A stretch of DNA of 64,000 nucleotides from Trichoplusia ni (GCF_003590095.1 NC_039499.1:2356001-2420000), one strand, 5' to 3'. Counted from the stretch's first letter, positions 13,626 through 26,395 are shown. Notes: a model not told the origin generated them from the sequence alone. Translations and numbers: made by a program.

Positions 13626-13800
13626 TCCATACTAATATTCCATACTAATATTATAAATGCGAAAGTATCTCTGTCTGTCTGTCTCGCTTTCACGCCAGAA
13701 CTACTGAACCAATTGTAGAGTTAAATGTAGAAACAATATCTTTTGAATCCCGACAATTTTAAAATTTGAGTGTAGAGTGGTATAAACGAATGCAGGGTAT
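13626..13800 (+). mobile_element. Helitron-like 5' part with duplicated terminus
   Basis: TCCATACTAATAT occurs twice in tandem (13626 and 13639) and is followed by TATAAATGCGAAAGTATCTC and TGTCTGTCTGTCTC, then CTTTCACGCCAGAACTACTGAACCAATT. This matches the start of the complete copy at 26396. No CTAG end could be recognised, so the copy seems truncated on its 3' side. Confidence 0.6.
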
Positions 13801-14075
13801 TTCTTTAGGCTGGCCTTTTGTGGAAAGTACCAGATCGATCCGAGCAAGCCTGTGCCAGCAAGCGGTATACATGCTAACGAATTTATTTCATTCGAATTGA
13901 AATCGATTTATTACCTGCTCCAGCAGCGCATATTGACACGTTGACATGAGTTGAAACTACATTCGATAAACCTACTGTCTATTATAAAATCGATCGCTAT
14001 TTGATCCAGGTTATGTTCAATAGCATTTCTGTACCAAATCTAAAATCGAATTACTTTTAAAAATTAGAACCAAAC

Positions 14076-14324
14076 CAGGGCCCCGATTCTGCTATTTTAC
14101 AATGGCCGATGAATGAATGGATTAAAATTCAAATTATTCCTATTCTCTTCAGCATTATGCCAATACAATAATTGGAAGTTAATCGTATTGACCTTAAGAG
14201 TACCGACCCATACTAAATTTCCAATTATTGTCTGGAAAAATTCTTAAGAAAATACGAAAATTGTCATTTTAAGCCAAATTTCATTAATTTAACGGCCTTT
14301 GTAAACAGCAGAATTGGAACCCTG
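14076..14324. mobile_element. MITE, GGGCCCC-family copy 1
   Basis: The ends are inverted repeats: CAGGGCCCCGATTCTGCTAT on the left and, on the right, the complement of CAGGGTTCCAATTCTGCTGT. The similarity continues inward through AATGGCCG on one side and CGGCCTTTG on the other, and a subterminal inverted pair involving CCAATTATTG is also visible. Length is 249 bp with no reading frame, so it is a non-autonomous element. I could not identify an unambiguous target site duplication. A better preserved copy sits at 22893. Confidence 0.8.
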
Positions 14325-17259
14325 ATATCCAAACATTGATTTAAGCTAAAGCCTGGTGGTCGAACACGTGCTCATGTATCTAGGTACCGTGGGTACACGT
14401 GCGGATTAACAGGGTCGGTAGAATCTGGTGCTAGTTAACAAAGGAATAGAGAACTAATGGACATGAAAATGCGTACTTAGATATTAAATTTGTTTAAGCG
14501 ACGTAGAGGAACAAACAAAAGTGAATAAAAAAAATGTTTAAAAGTTGGAATGTAATCTTTCCATAATATTTTGAATATCGAACGAATTAATACCGAAACA
14601 CATTACTGGTTTTATCAAAAAAGATATACACTTTCAAAATGTATATAAAAAAGAACAACTTTAATACAATTCGAAGTTGAAACGTTAATTGCCGCCGTAT
14701 TTAGAAATGTTTATGAATAAAGTAGTTCATAATGACAGTAACATAATGAATGAACGAAATGATTCAAAGAATTCTGATAAAATCTTGCTGTTAAACATTT
14801 TCTTTTGACGGCTTTAATTCGTGTGACCTTTATAACAGGAAAATAATATGAATCAAATAACAGTAAATAGATTAGGTTTCTTTCTTTTTAATTTTTCGCT
14901 TTGACAAGAAAAATATTATATCAGTGTATTTTTTGTCATTGAGCAAAATATTTCTATTATTTTATAATCCGTAGGCGTTCGTAATACGATTAAGCGGCAA
15001 AGGGCGTTTTGGCACCTATTCATGAAATTATATTTAAGAATAGACTTTAAAAGTTCACTTCAAAAATTGCTAAACTAAATCTTATACACTTGATTAACAA
15101 TCATAAAATTTAAGACTACATTTAAAATGATACAATTACGTACTCAAGAGATGTTATGTTCAATTCACTTGCTACTTACTACAGCTAAAATAAAATCGTC
15201 TTTGCCCTAAAGGAGTCGCGGATAAACAATTCAAACCGACTTCAAAAATCCCGAACTACCCTAATTCCAAAATCAACACCACGAATCAATACAATCTAAA
15301 TAGTCACGATCACTTTGTCAATGTTCCCCTTTTCACCCCATCACCAGTTGAATGTGACATTGACCTACATTCGGATAGGGGAGACAGGGGACTACTCGAC
15401 CCGCTAGAAATAAAATGCTATGTAAATGTCATTTCTTTTTACTTTGCATGCATATTGGCTGGATAATAGAATCTGTGACGTCACATAAATCAGTTTAGCG
15501 TTGGGTTTGAACTATATTGTATTCGAATATGGAATGAGATTTCGAAATTATCAATTAGAATTTTGTTTTTCTTTTTATTATTTTTTATTTCGGCCGATCA
15601 CATTAAAAATGTTTTGTTGTGACTAGGAATTTGACTAGTAATTTGTTAATTTGTTAACGCTTTAATGGCAAACTCGTTTAATAATTTTGAAGAAATTAAT
15701 TCCGGACGCAGTTATTTGCTTCTAAAAGGTCTTTTGGTCCTTTTCCACACAAATGTAGTCATGTTCAAAAGCAAGTTCAAAATAATAATTATGTACACAA
15801 AAAAGGTTTGTAGGTAGGTAGTTTTGTATAACAATATGTAGGCGGGGTTATTACATACTAAATGCCGTTATTATATTCCAGTCTCGGTTTTAGCTCATAT
15901 AACGCTGTAATAACACCGGTGGTGACATAGGTATAATTATCTTTTCAAGTAGATTGCTTATTTTATAAGGCCATTTTTTACAATTAATTAGTTAAACCAA
16001 GTTCGTTAAAGAGATTATATAAAAATCCGGCGAAGCGAATCAAACCTCCCAAGAGGCTAAAAATCATAGCTCGAAACAAAATATCTGCAATTTTTTTTAT
16101 AACTATGACAAGCTGTATATATTTATGTTATTTTTTTTCTTTCGTCAAACATATCCTATTTATAATTACACAAGTATAATCCCAAAAAACAATCATTATT
16201 TCGGTTAACAGACTAGGTATTTTCACGAATAATGTCTCACGAAGTCGCCGATCAGTAAGCATGACATCTTCAAAATCTGTTTCGAACTAAGTAAAGCGAA
16301 ACTTGTTGCTACACAGGCGACACCGACTGAAATTCAGCGACAGATTTTCCCTGAAGCTCGAACTCGTAACTCAGAGAGAGTAAACTAGATGGCGCTAGCG
16401 TCACCGAAGGGATTCATAGTTGAGCTTATGGCTACTGAGAGTAGGAAATTCATTGGCTTTTACACTCTAAAACAGACCGACTATTTTTACTTTAATATTC
16501 ACTTTTAATAAACAATGATTTAAAACTTGAAAATGACGAATCATAGTTTAAACAATTATTAGAACTTTTGAGTTGTTATGAATAATTGTTACTAATATTA
16601 ATGAGTCAATGTTACTTGTAATTACATGTTAAATAAATAAACATAAAAACTTTAGACTTAAGTGCAACGTAAGCAAACCTCAATACAAAAATCAATATTC
16701 TATTTGAACAAACTATATCTTGATAAACCTTGATTAAATGCGACATTTAGGTACTTTCAAAACGATCAATAAAAGAATTTAACCTTTTAAATCAATTTGA
16801 TATCTGAACATACATCAAAAACTATATCCGAGTTTCAAAACGACTTTATCAAGACTTAAATGAATATCAAAATAAAATAAATAACATGTTTATTCTGACA
16901 GAAAGGTCAACGATTTAATGTTATCGCTACTTAAAAGCTTTTAAAATATGTCAAACATTTTAAAAGCCTTCTCTATTTAACATAATACACGTAAGCTCAG
17001 ATGTTTACAAGAATAAAAAAAGATTAAGTTATTTAAACAGTATTTCGCGATGCTCGAATAAAAATTAAAGTTAATCGATGATAATGAAAATGTTATGTGA
17101 TAAAGATAGGACCGAGGGCCGGTCGGTACCGCTTTGCTTTGGCAACGCCGACGCCACAGCGATTAAATGGAGACTGACTTATTTCCACATTTTTATACAC
17201 ACTTTTTGTGTTTTTTTTTCTTGTCTTTATTATTCTTATTACATAAAATCATTAAATAA
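14325..17259. other. Noncoding, no gene seen
   Basis: AT-rich sequence with no gene recognised. A perfect CRE palindrome (TGACGTCA) sits at 15476-15483. The segment at 17110-17165 is briefly GC-rich (GGGCCGGTCGGTACC) but has no identifiable coding content. Confidence 0.5.
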
Positions 17260-17410
17260 CATGCCCCACAATACTATATTTTGTCGTTCCGGTTGGATTT
17301 TAACAACTCGATTTTAGGGCATTCTCCGATAAGCTAGCAGGCTGAAATTTTCAGGGTAGCTTCAAACCTGATGATAATGCAATTTAGGTACAACTTTAAA
17401 AACGACTGGA
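17260..17410 (-). repeat. Interspersed repeat, related to 55690-55865
   Basis: Contains GTTGGATTTTAACAACTCGATTTTAGGG, GATAAGCTAGCAGGCTGAAATTTTCAGGGTAGCTTC and AATGCAATTTAGGTACAACT. The same blocks appear in reverse complement and in the opposite order at 55690-55865. The class cannot be decided from two decayed copies. Confidence 0.65.
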
Positions 17411-18165
17411 TCGATATTGATAAAATTTGAACGGACATGTTCAAAACGTGCTGTGATTTATTAAATCTATTTAGTTTTAAACACTATATCGGTCTCCGCT
17501 GTCATCACTACAGACTACATTTTATGACCTTTCCTTTTATAAATACCAGTTATTTAAAACTTCACAACAAACCAGTTTCTTGTTGCTGGGGTAAATACAG
17601 AAATTTATTTAAGTATTTTAATTGTAATAGCAAGGTTATTTTACCGAAAGCATACCATCGTTATTCAAATATCTCGAACGCATAAATGTATTTCGAAAGG
17701 GTTCAAATTCTGTTTTCATAGAATTCCATCATTCTTTGTGTATTTTTTTACCAGTGCAGGCTACTGAAACATTTATCTTTTTGATATTTTTGTCTTTGTT
17801 AAAATCCTGTTCTTTTTAAAGCGAAATATATCAGTAGTTTAATTTATTTAATATGTCGTTGTATAAAAGAAACTCAAAAACGGAAGATGTTCTCAATTAA
17901 TCTGTATTTTTTTTATGTCTATAAACTCAGGATTTCGGTCTGGATGAACCGATTTTGTTGATTCTTTTTCTTAACGTGAAATAGCTTAGTCATATGGTCC
18001 CTTAATTTCATCAAGGTTGTGCTTAGTAGTTTTTTATTTGAAGACGGTTGCATCTTTGCTGTAAAAACATTATTATTTAAGTACATACACGTTAGGAGTA
18101 TACGTTATACCATTTAACTTTATAGTTCAACAAAACTGAACGAAAACACTTCTTTTTATAAAAAA

Positions 18166-18424
18166 CTAGCTGCTGCCCGCGACTTCGTTCCCGTGGGTAG
18201 AAGATATAAGTTATGATTTATACCGGCCCTGTTTTTTCACATTTTCCATTGTACCAATCTTCGCTGCTATTAGTCGCAGTGTGATGGTTCTTAGCCTAAA
18301 GCCTTCCTCTTTGAATGGTCTATTAAACACAAAAAGATTTTTTAAATTAGGACCAGTAGTTCCTGAGATTAGCGCGTTCAAACAAACAAACTCTTCAGCT
18401 TTATATATTAGTATAGAGTATAGA
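18166..18424 (-). mobile_element. Helitron-like element, family A copy 2
   Basis: Full-length copy: on the minus strand it starts TCTATACTCTATACTAATATAT and ends GCGGGCAGCAGCTAG, flanked by A and T. It differs from the 2978 copy mainly by substitutions and fewer CAAA units in the internal run. No coding capacity. Confidence 0.75.
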
Positions 18425-18654
18425 TAACACCCAAAATAACTCCCCTGTAAATCCAGGTTCGGTCCCGTGTAAACGATTTGTTACCTGATTCCATTAGAGG
18501 GTTCCGCCGCGGGCGTTTGCGTCGCCATCAAAGTGTCGTCTTTCAAAGAAAAATCTCGCGATAAAACGCTATACGTGTCTCACTTATTTGCAAGGGTAAT
18601 AGATAGTGTGTATACTTACCTAGTATGTAGATATAGTTTTATTTTAGGGATGGT

Positions 18655-18900
18655 GGTTCTAGTTTCTTGGCGTTCCAAACCCAAAGGGTAAAAACGGAAA
18701 ACTGTTACTGAGGCACCGATGTCCGTACGTCTGTCATCAGGCTGTCTCAAAAGCGGTGATTATGAATTTGATGGGTGATAAATAAAATTTTGTACCCTCT
18801 TTATGTTGCAACCCAACCGATTTGTTTATCTTAAGCCTGTTTATACAGAACCCTCATTATCGCATGTCCGACTCGCACTTGATCGTTTAAATCTTAATAA
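18655..18900 (+). repeat. Interspersed repeat, GTCCGTCTGTCAC family (copy 2)
   Basis: AACCCAAAGGGTAAAAACGGAAAACTGTTACTGAGGCACCG is followed by GTCCGTACGTCTGTCATCAGGCTGTC and, further on, CGCATGTCCGACTCGCACTTGATCG. The block order is the same as at 8930 and 52840. Confidence 0.65.
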
Positions 18901-19034
18901 CTTTTGAGACAAATTTCCTTTGGATGTGCACTTTAGTGGTCTTTTGACGTAATAATTAATCCAGAAGGAGAAAGCATCTGCCCTAATTAACTGAAAAAAA
19001 AACTTGTGGTATGTACGCTTACCGCGCAGGCTGG

Positions 19035-19115
19035 TTCCATGCGGCCCAGAATAGAGAGTCGTGGCAGGATTTGGGGGGCCTTTGCCCAGCAGTGGGACAC
19101 AGTGGACTAGAGAAA
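19035..19115 (+). mobile_element. Short LINE 3' tail fragment
   Basis: ATAGAGAGTCGTGGCAGGATTTGG then GCCTTTGCCCAGCAGTGGGACAC matches from memory the frequently seen end of lepidopteran non-LTR retrotransposons, where the terminal ORF codons lie near the GGCCTTTGCCCAGCAGTGGGAC block. Only about 80 bp remain and no reading frame is preserved. Confidence 0.5.
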
Positions 19116-21351
19116 AATGTACATACCAATCTCAAGTTCCTACAAGACAAGTCAGTTTACAAATTATAAAACCCATACAAAACCAGACTTATCATTTCTA
19201 TTTTTTCCTACTTGCGACTGCGTGGCGCAGTTATACTTATAACGTAGATATTTAATTATTGAAGTTTCCTGCTTTTGCTTTGATAAATTTATAATTGAAG
19301 AAGTCCCACAAATACTTGTTTTTCCTAGGAATAAACGAGCTAATTAGAATAAGGAAAACCTCCTTTGACTGACTTAAGGCAACAGCAGGCGAAATAAATA
19401 AATAAATTAGGCAAAGTGGAAATACGAGTTGCGAAATAAAATATTTATTTTTACATTTATAATTATTAAGAAAAAGTAATGATTATTTACTTTGACTGTC
19501 CCTTTTTAACCGCCACGCAAAAAGGATGGGTGAGGGGTCTGTATGTCTATGATATCATAGATCCTTAACTGATTGAGTAATTTCAATTTGTTTTGATTGG
19601 TATTGAAAGTCAATTATGTGTCAAAAACTTTCCTGTTGCCTAGCACAGTCACTGTGAGTTACATCTTATTTCATAAAATTCTCCCGATACAATTTTAGAT
19701 ACATACTCAAAACGGTCGATTTTTATGCATGTTCAGTAAGTCTGAGAATTGGCTTATATTTATTATGAATATCGTACGTTTTGTACGGTTTGTCCACCCC
19801 AGCATACTTTTTATTTCTTAATTTCGATGTAACTATTTTCTACATCAAAAATTCCCTAGAAATAGCAGAAGCTTTACAGCCTAGTAAAATTACAAATACA
19901 GCCTCAAATAACAATACTAACTGAATATCAAAACAAATATTCACGTAAAACAAACATTTGTCCCGGAACATGCAATAAAATTCACTGTAACAATGCAACT
20001 ACAAGCAAATACATAAATATTGACTTTAGTTTCAGATACAACGTACATATGTAGTTGTTCGTTATTACAAAATTAATCTCAGCTTGGTTCGGCCGGACGC
20101 TACGCTTCTATATTTCTATTTATATTACACAGGATGTATGCTGAATTGACGATCAATATTGAATAGGGTTGTCAGGTGCAGTTTTTAGACAGATATTCGG
20201 AGGGTTTAGTAGAGATGTTTTAATGGTTGGGATGAAATATATACTGATACCAACTTGTGAGTGTCTGGATGCTGAGTGAAGGCCTGATGATAGATAGATA
20301 ATGATTATTAATAATGTTTCAAAATGTTTTTTTTTCTACAGTACCTATTTAATTCTATACATGGATTTTATCAGGTACGGATCTGATTCTAACTCAGTCA
20401 AGCACTAGTAAGTCTAATTTGTTCTTAGAAACTATTGATCGTGATTCTAGGATTATAATTAGTGGATCATTAATCGCCATCCACAGTGAGCTAAGTTAGC
20501 AATGCCTATACTTTCCCTTTAAGGGAATATCCCTATAGGGAATATGCCTAGCAGTGCTACGTATGAAGACCGGTACTGGTCTATAGAATTTAATCCCTGG
20601 ATTAGTATCTTGTGGAGTAGATACATTTTTCACCCTAGACAGATTACGCAACATCAGTAATAATATTTGAACTAATTACATTGACCTCATTAAAAACAAA
20701 TCCAAACAACCAAAAAGTATAAATATCTTTCCGCGTACCTTGAAAGTTTTATTGAAAAAATCCAAAATGTTTCCAATTTTAGGAGAGCTCGTGACCTCTT
20801 AGCAAAGAGGTTTTCCATCAAAGTGAGTTTCAGTCTATTAATATCCCTTTGATGTAAAGGTATTCGATAGGGAAATGCTGATGTTCCGGACGTGCGGACA
20901 TGCGGACGTGAAAGACAAAATAGATGTATTAGGCTTAATGAACAGGGGAAAGGATTGATAACATGTTTGGAAAGAGACGAGGTAAACGTTACCCTGTCGC
21001 TTGAGTTATATGCGACATTGTTTAATATTTTCGTCTTTTGGTGCGACAGTGAAGTCGTATTTGTTGAAGTTACATTTTATAAGAATCTACTCAGAAATTT
21101 AAAAATAGGTAAAGTATTGAGTGGCAAATTTAAGAATCCTCCGAAAATATTGATCAGATATTGTGACTTGTCTGGGATGTAGAGCTTAAAATCCATGTAT
21201 ACTGCTCGTTAGAAAACCTCGAAGAAATAAGAGCTAGAGTCCTTATCTACCATGTCGAGTTATACAACTCTTTTTCTAATCATAACCAAAAACAAAAATC
21301 CATTTATTTCGACTCTACTGTTTTTTTTCAAAATACATATTATCTTACCAG
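19116..21351. other. Rab26: Noncoding DNA upstream of the Rab26 first coding exon
   Basis: No gene recognised. The palindromes TCCCTTTAAGGGA and TCCCTATAGGGA sit side by side near 20515-20541. The stretch ends with a pyrimidine-rich tract (TTTTTTTTC at 21321) and the splice acceptor TTACCAG at 21345-21351, so its last part should be a 5' intron of Rab26. A 96-codon frame at 20892-21182 has no motif. Confidence 0.45.
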
Positions 21352-21354
21352 CAA

Positions 21355-21516
21355 ATGGCAACAGACGACAGCATGAGCGACGACGTGTTCGAGGACGACA
21401 CGCTACGTGCGCCGGCGCAGCGCAGCACCCCCTCCCCCACCGGGTACAGAGACTACCATCCCCCCGCCGAGACCCCCGCACGCACCCAGCTTGACGATGA
21501 TATGCCTATACATAAG
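21355..21516 (+). CDS. Rab26: Rab26-like GTPase, first coding exon
   Basis: This exon encodes 54 residues beginning MATDDSMSDDVFEDD and ending DDDMPIHK. It is acidic at both ends and has a Pro/Ser/Thr-rich middle (STPSPTGYRDYHPPAETPA), the kind of unstructured N-terminal extension that Rab26 and Rab37 proteins carry ahead of the G domain. The start is ATG at 21355, three bases after the acceptor TTACCAG|CAA, so the exon itself begins at 21352 and a noncoding exon must lie upstream. The donor AAG|GTGAGA is canonical, and the phase 0 junction joins directly to the P-loop exon at 27821. The exon is GC-rich against an AT-rich background, which supports coding. Rab26 is known to act at secretory granules and synaptic vesicles; that role is taken from the family. 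The N-terminal extension is poorly conserved, so identification rests on its splice phase and position before the P-loop exon. Confidence 0.78.
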
Positions 21517-22892
21517 GTGAGAATATTATTTAGTTTAATATCTTTAAATTAATAACATTTTTAAAACTCTGTGTGAGTTTTATGTTACGTAGACAGACGT
21601 GAGATCTGAATAAAAATTTCGGCTCTAGATAATCTTCTTTTGGGAAATCTGAAGCGGATTTTTTTTATTTTGCTGGCAGCGTCAAGATTCAATAAATGCG
21701 GAATTTTTACAACAAAAAAAAAGAAAACATTCTGTATTATTTTGAATTAATTTTGCACTAATAATAAAGTTAAAACTGGCCCTAGTCAGTGGAATAAACT
21801 CAGCAAAATTATTACGAAATCCTTACTTAACGTAAAATCTTTTGTAGTACCTCTGATTAAATAATAAAAATCTGTTGTTTGAAGGAAGGGTAACCGAATT
21901 TGACTTTCCCCTTAAGCCTCGTAATTTTCCGAGAACCTCAAAGTCAAAGACCGCGGCCATCTTGCTTCGCTTTTGGAGGTTATGTAAACCTGTCAAAACG
22001 TCAGACTAAAGATGTCTGCCGAATAACCGAGGGCTAACTGGATTTGGATTATCTACTTAGTTTGTTCCTAATTCTCTTTATACTAATCTTGAGTAAGGGA
22101 AATAAAATGAATAAGGGAGTTGCAAATTAAAATGAATAACGAATTATTATACTTTACATGACTCTATTATGTACCAATACTTATATCGTTTTTTGCTATT
22201 AGTAACCCTGTAAAATTGTAACCTTAATTATTATGATGATTAAAATATTAAGTACTGAAACAGCATTTATACCACAAGAAGTAGTACAGTTTAAAAGAGT
22301 CCGACGCTAAAAGAACTTGTCTTGAAATCATCTTCTCTTCAACAGGATATAAATACTCTTTCTAGTACCTACTATCCTACATACTTCAAGTTAAACCGAA
22401 TTTACACTGCGAAACCGAAAATAACATACTCACGAATCAGAGCCTGCAAAAAGTATCCATAATTCATTAGCATTAGAATTCTAATAGATCATTGTAACCA
22501 TTCCTGATGTAGGTTCAACGACCTATGTGCTGCATGAGATCATTCTGTTTACTTAGGTCAACTACCTGTGTTAGATTATACCTACTTGCATCTATTGAGG
22601 TTATGACTAAAGATCTCGCCAAAATGGTTCTAAATTGTTTTTATAAACATTGTCACTGAAAAAGTTATTTTTTTATTATTGGGCCAATAAGTTACTAACC
22701 GAATCTGCATCTGCTCAGATGTGCATTGGCGATTCCGGGGTATCTAAAGCACTTAGAGATTCAAGACTGATTCCAAGGTTACGAAACATATTCGGAAAAA
22801 CACGGTGTACCTTCGTACCTATTCACTAAGTTACGATGTAGGTACCAAGGCTCACCCGAAAATAAAAATTCTTGATCCTCTTGAAGTTATAA

Positions 22893-23145
22893 CTGGGCCC
22901 CAATTCTGCTATTTACAAATGCCGATGAATTAATGGCAACTGGATGAAATTGGCACTATTCGTGTTATTCTAAGCATGTTTCCGACACTATATTTGGAAA
23001 CGCAGTACAGGGCGGAACACTCGCTATCAATACAATGAATTTCCAATTCTTGTGTCGGCAAAATGCTTTAGAGAATAAGAATAGTTTTAAAAATCCAATT
23101 GCCATTAACTCAACGGCCATTGTAAATAGCAGAATTGGGGCCCAG
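22893..23145. mobile_element. MITE, GGGCCCC-family copy 2
   Basis: A 253 bp element with 25 bp perfect terminal inverted repeats starting CTGGGCCCCAATTCTGCTAT. The inverted similarity continues imperfectly to about 50 bp (AATTAATGGCAACTGG against GTTAATGGCAATTGG). The interior shares TTTCCAATT(C/A)TTGTCTGG-like sequence with the copy at 14076. There is no open frame and no clear target duplication, so the superfamily remains open. It sits within the Rab26 intron. Confidence 0.85.
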
Positions 23146-24097
23146 TACGTTGGTTGACATAAACGTCATCAACTGTCAGAGTCAATCCTACATTAACGCA
23201 GTGTACTCGTCCTACATGCATTTACCTACACTTTGTAGTTTAAATCACTTTGTTCACAAAGTTCGCCGAGCGAGGCGCATTGTTCGGTGATCTCGTTAGG
23301 CGAGCTACAAATTAATTGAAGTTATATACGATAGCTATACATAGTGCATATAAACTAGGATTTAGACCTTCCGATCCGATACTTATTATTGGATTAAATC
23401 AGACAGTGCTACGATTAAATCAGACATCACAAATTCTCTATAGACTCAATTTAGCTGTAGTATTGGCCGCAGAATACTAAAAAAAACTTGAATTTAATGA
23501 AAATTAAGTATCTATCACCTAAAAGTAATAGGCAGCATTATACGACTGTTGATCTGAAAGTTTTTCATTTTGTCATTGCCTGAGCTATGATCGAAAATGC
23601 AACTGATGCATACAAATTCATATAGACAACCTCAAAGCCATTAGCGCACTGAGGAATTCCTTGTGTTGCGTTGGGTTTCACAACATTTTTTCACATATTC
23701 GCTTGTGCTACGCGGGGATCAATTCCATGACACGTCGGGCACAGTGGGTTTGGCGTGATGGCCTCAACCAATCGACTATATGTGCAGTCAATTTAGAATC
23801 GTAAAGTCGGATCGTAAGGTGTAATTTCTGTTTACCGTGTATGGATTTATCGGACCATTGTTAGTCTGGCTTTATGTTAGCTGTATAATCATTAGTGTGT
23901 GGAATAGAGCTTAATTGCGTGTTTTTGTTCGAAATCCTGTAAACTAATGTGAGGTATTGAGCTGCCGTTTACAGTATTTAGGTAGTATGTGTTGTTGTTA
24001 ATTATATAACTTGTATGCTTGTGCGGTACTGTTGTTAAAGGATCTATGATTGATAGAAGACTGAAAACTGTAGGGACTGTCAAAGTTTATGACAATA

Positions 24098-24323
24098 CTA
24101 GCTTTTGCCCGCGACTTCGTCCACGTGGTTAGAATTTTCCCCATTTTCCATTGTATCTTCGCTCCTATTAGTCGCAGCGTGATGTTATATAGCCTATAGC
24201 CTTCCTCGATAAATGGTCTATTCAACACAAAAAGAATTTTTCAAATCGAACCAGTTGTTCCCGAGATTAGCGCGTTCAAACAAACAAACAAACAAACTCT
24301 TCAGCTTTATATATTAGTATAGA
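24098..24323 (-). mobile_element. Helitron-like element, family A copy 3
   Basis: Minus-strand copy in the Rab26 intron, starting TCTATACTAATATATAAAGC and ending GCGGGCAAAAGCTAG between A and T. It is shorter than copies 1 and 2 because the TATAAGTTATGG segment is deleted. A frame of 76 codons overlapping it is an artefact. Confidence 0.75.
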
Positions 24324-24638
24324 TATATTTTTCTACAAGTTGAGTAAGTAAATAACATCTGGAGAGTTGCGATGGCTTATAAAGTAAACAAGTTTCACAT
24401 TGACTTTGAAGTTTAATAGATGTTTGCTACACATTTCTTATACCAAGCAAACACTTAATTATGTTTAGATTGCTTGCTTATTGGAGAAATGTTTATTTAT
24501 GATGATTTGAAAACGGTATTTAATTCTGTTTCTTGTTTTGTGGGTTTTTTTGTGGTTCTACGTTAAATGTGAAGAACATTTTTATCGTACATCATACATC
24601 GCTACATTAAAGGTTTTGTACAAACAGACTTAAGAAAA

Positions 24639-24671
24639 AGTCATTTAGTAGTCATTTAGTAGTCATTTAGT
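24639..24671 (+). repeat. Perfect 11 bp tandem repeat, three units
   Basis: AGTCATTTAGT occurs three times head to tail without mismatch. It is a candidate length-polymorphic minisatellite within the Rab26 intron. Confidence 0.9.
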
Positions 24672-25296
24672 TAATTGCGCATTACACAAATAAGCAAACT
24701 AATGCCAGCATGCCCAACATTAATGCGTGTACGAAGTTCCTTGTTAGAGAAGTATCGTTATAGGAGAAAAAAACGATTGTTCGTAAAAAAAAACATTTGA
24801 ATAATTTATTTAAATAAACAAAGCATACATATACGAAGAAACGAAGGAATAGTGTCTTTCAAATGTTTAAAATTATTCAACTTTGAACGACAAGCACTTA
24901 TTATTTTTCTATAACTAACTTAAGTGGACGTTTCAAAGCGAATACCTGCCGCAACGTACCTTAATAACGTCACAAAGCCATGTTTTCCACAGGAAGCTAA
25001 AATTCGATACGGGAACGAAGTGTATCAATAAACCATTTACCTTCAGATTAATATCCTCTTTGGGACCACTTCAACAGCCCTTGAGCGAAGGCAACGTGCA
25101 GTTATAAAGTTAATCTGCGGACGATACCGCGTATGTACGGTCAGCAACGGAAGTTTATAAACCTAATAAAATATTATAATATTCCTCAATTTTCACATAA
25201 CGCTTTCTATTTTCAAACTAAGCAAAGCTTGTATTATGAGTAAGACAGAAAACTGATAAACATACTTCTAAATGCATACGTATTATGGATAAATTA

Positions 25297-25425
25297 CACC
25301 CAGACACAGAACCAATGATCGTGCTCATCACACAAATATTTGTTCTGGGTGGGAATCAAACCCACGACCTCCGGTATAACAGTCAAGGTTACTAACTGCC
25401 AGACCAACAGGCCAGGCAAATCTGT
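25297..25425 (-). mobile_element. tRNA-derived SINE
   Basis: On the minus strand a tRNA-like head reads CCTGTTGGTCTGGCAGTTAG (A-box-like) followed by GTGGGTTTGATTCCCAC (B box, GGTTTGATTCC). The body that follows contains AACAAATATTTGTGTGATGA and ends GTTCTGTGTCTGGGTG. The two internal Pol III boxes and the shared body with the copies at 10325, 31020 and 40190 identify it as a SINE and not a working tRNA gene, since no complete cloverleaf is evident. Confidence 0.75.
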
Positions 25426-26395
25426 AAAAATAATGTGTAACACTGATTTTTAGGACATTTTCTGTAAAATTTGATAAAATCTTAGAAATAGTTAACTTTG
25501 TTCAAGTTGATAATTTCTGCAGTACAGTCAGCAACGAAACATTATATACAAAATCAAATTCAATTTAAGCCAAACATGTTCACAATATCGGCATCGGAAT
25601 ATTTGTTTTTAACAAATTTATAAAGGAAATATAAAAATAATTGTTTCAAAGACTGAAACTGAGTTACTACATTTTTTCATTTATACTTATAGTCCAAAAT
25701 AACTTTTAAAAGTAATGCTATGGATATTACTATTCGTAACTCGTTTTTAGTTTATCCTCATTTGACTTTGATAGATGATGTGACACAAAGATCCTCATAT
25801 TTTGAATGTATAGAAACACTTTTGTTGCTGACGGTACCTACCTGTACTAAGTGGGTTTATCCCCTGATGTTTCTAAAAGCTTTGTACACTACACGAGAAG
25901 GTAAAGTAAACCTTTTTTTGAACTACATATTGGTGTTATTTGGATAATACTTTCCAACTTCTTTTTTATGGTGTCAAAACTACGGGCAGTACATAAAAAA
26001 TGTTACGTGAAATTTGGAATTATTAGATTTCATATATATTGCATATTTCTTAAAAAAAAAAATACGTAGTCAATAAATTCGGTGAATTTCGAAAAACTTT
26101 ATAGTTTTATGTATATTCTGTATTGTGTGACACATTATGGTTTATAAACTTTCTATGTCCACTTTGTAAGTTAATCTACCTTGGTAATTTAAAAACACAA
26201 GTTTTCGTTGTATTTTGCATATATTCTGCCAATTATCGTCAAGGCTTTTTTTAGTTATACTATTAATACACGTTAAGAAAGTAATAGTTATAAAATAAAA
26301 CGCGAATAAAAACTAACTTAAGACACTAAAACAAATTACAACATTTAATAGGTACTTTATTAAAAGACGCAAAAAAAATGGTTTGCTCTTTTAAA

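Noticed and set aside
21260..21494. Other frames over the Rab26 exon (80 codons on +, 73 codons on -)
   Set aside because: Shadows of the GC-rich coding exon in other frames; only the 21355 frame gives the phase 0 join to the P-loop exon.
24639..24671. Possible CRISPR-like direct repeat
   Set aside because: The three 11 bp units are immediately adjacent with no spacers, and the genome is eukaryotic.
25330..25425. Possible tRNA gene on the minus strand
   Set aside because: A and B boxes are present but no full cloverleaf or acceptor stem could be drawn, and the sequence continues into a SINE body shared with other copies.
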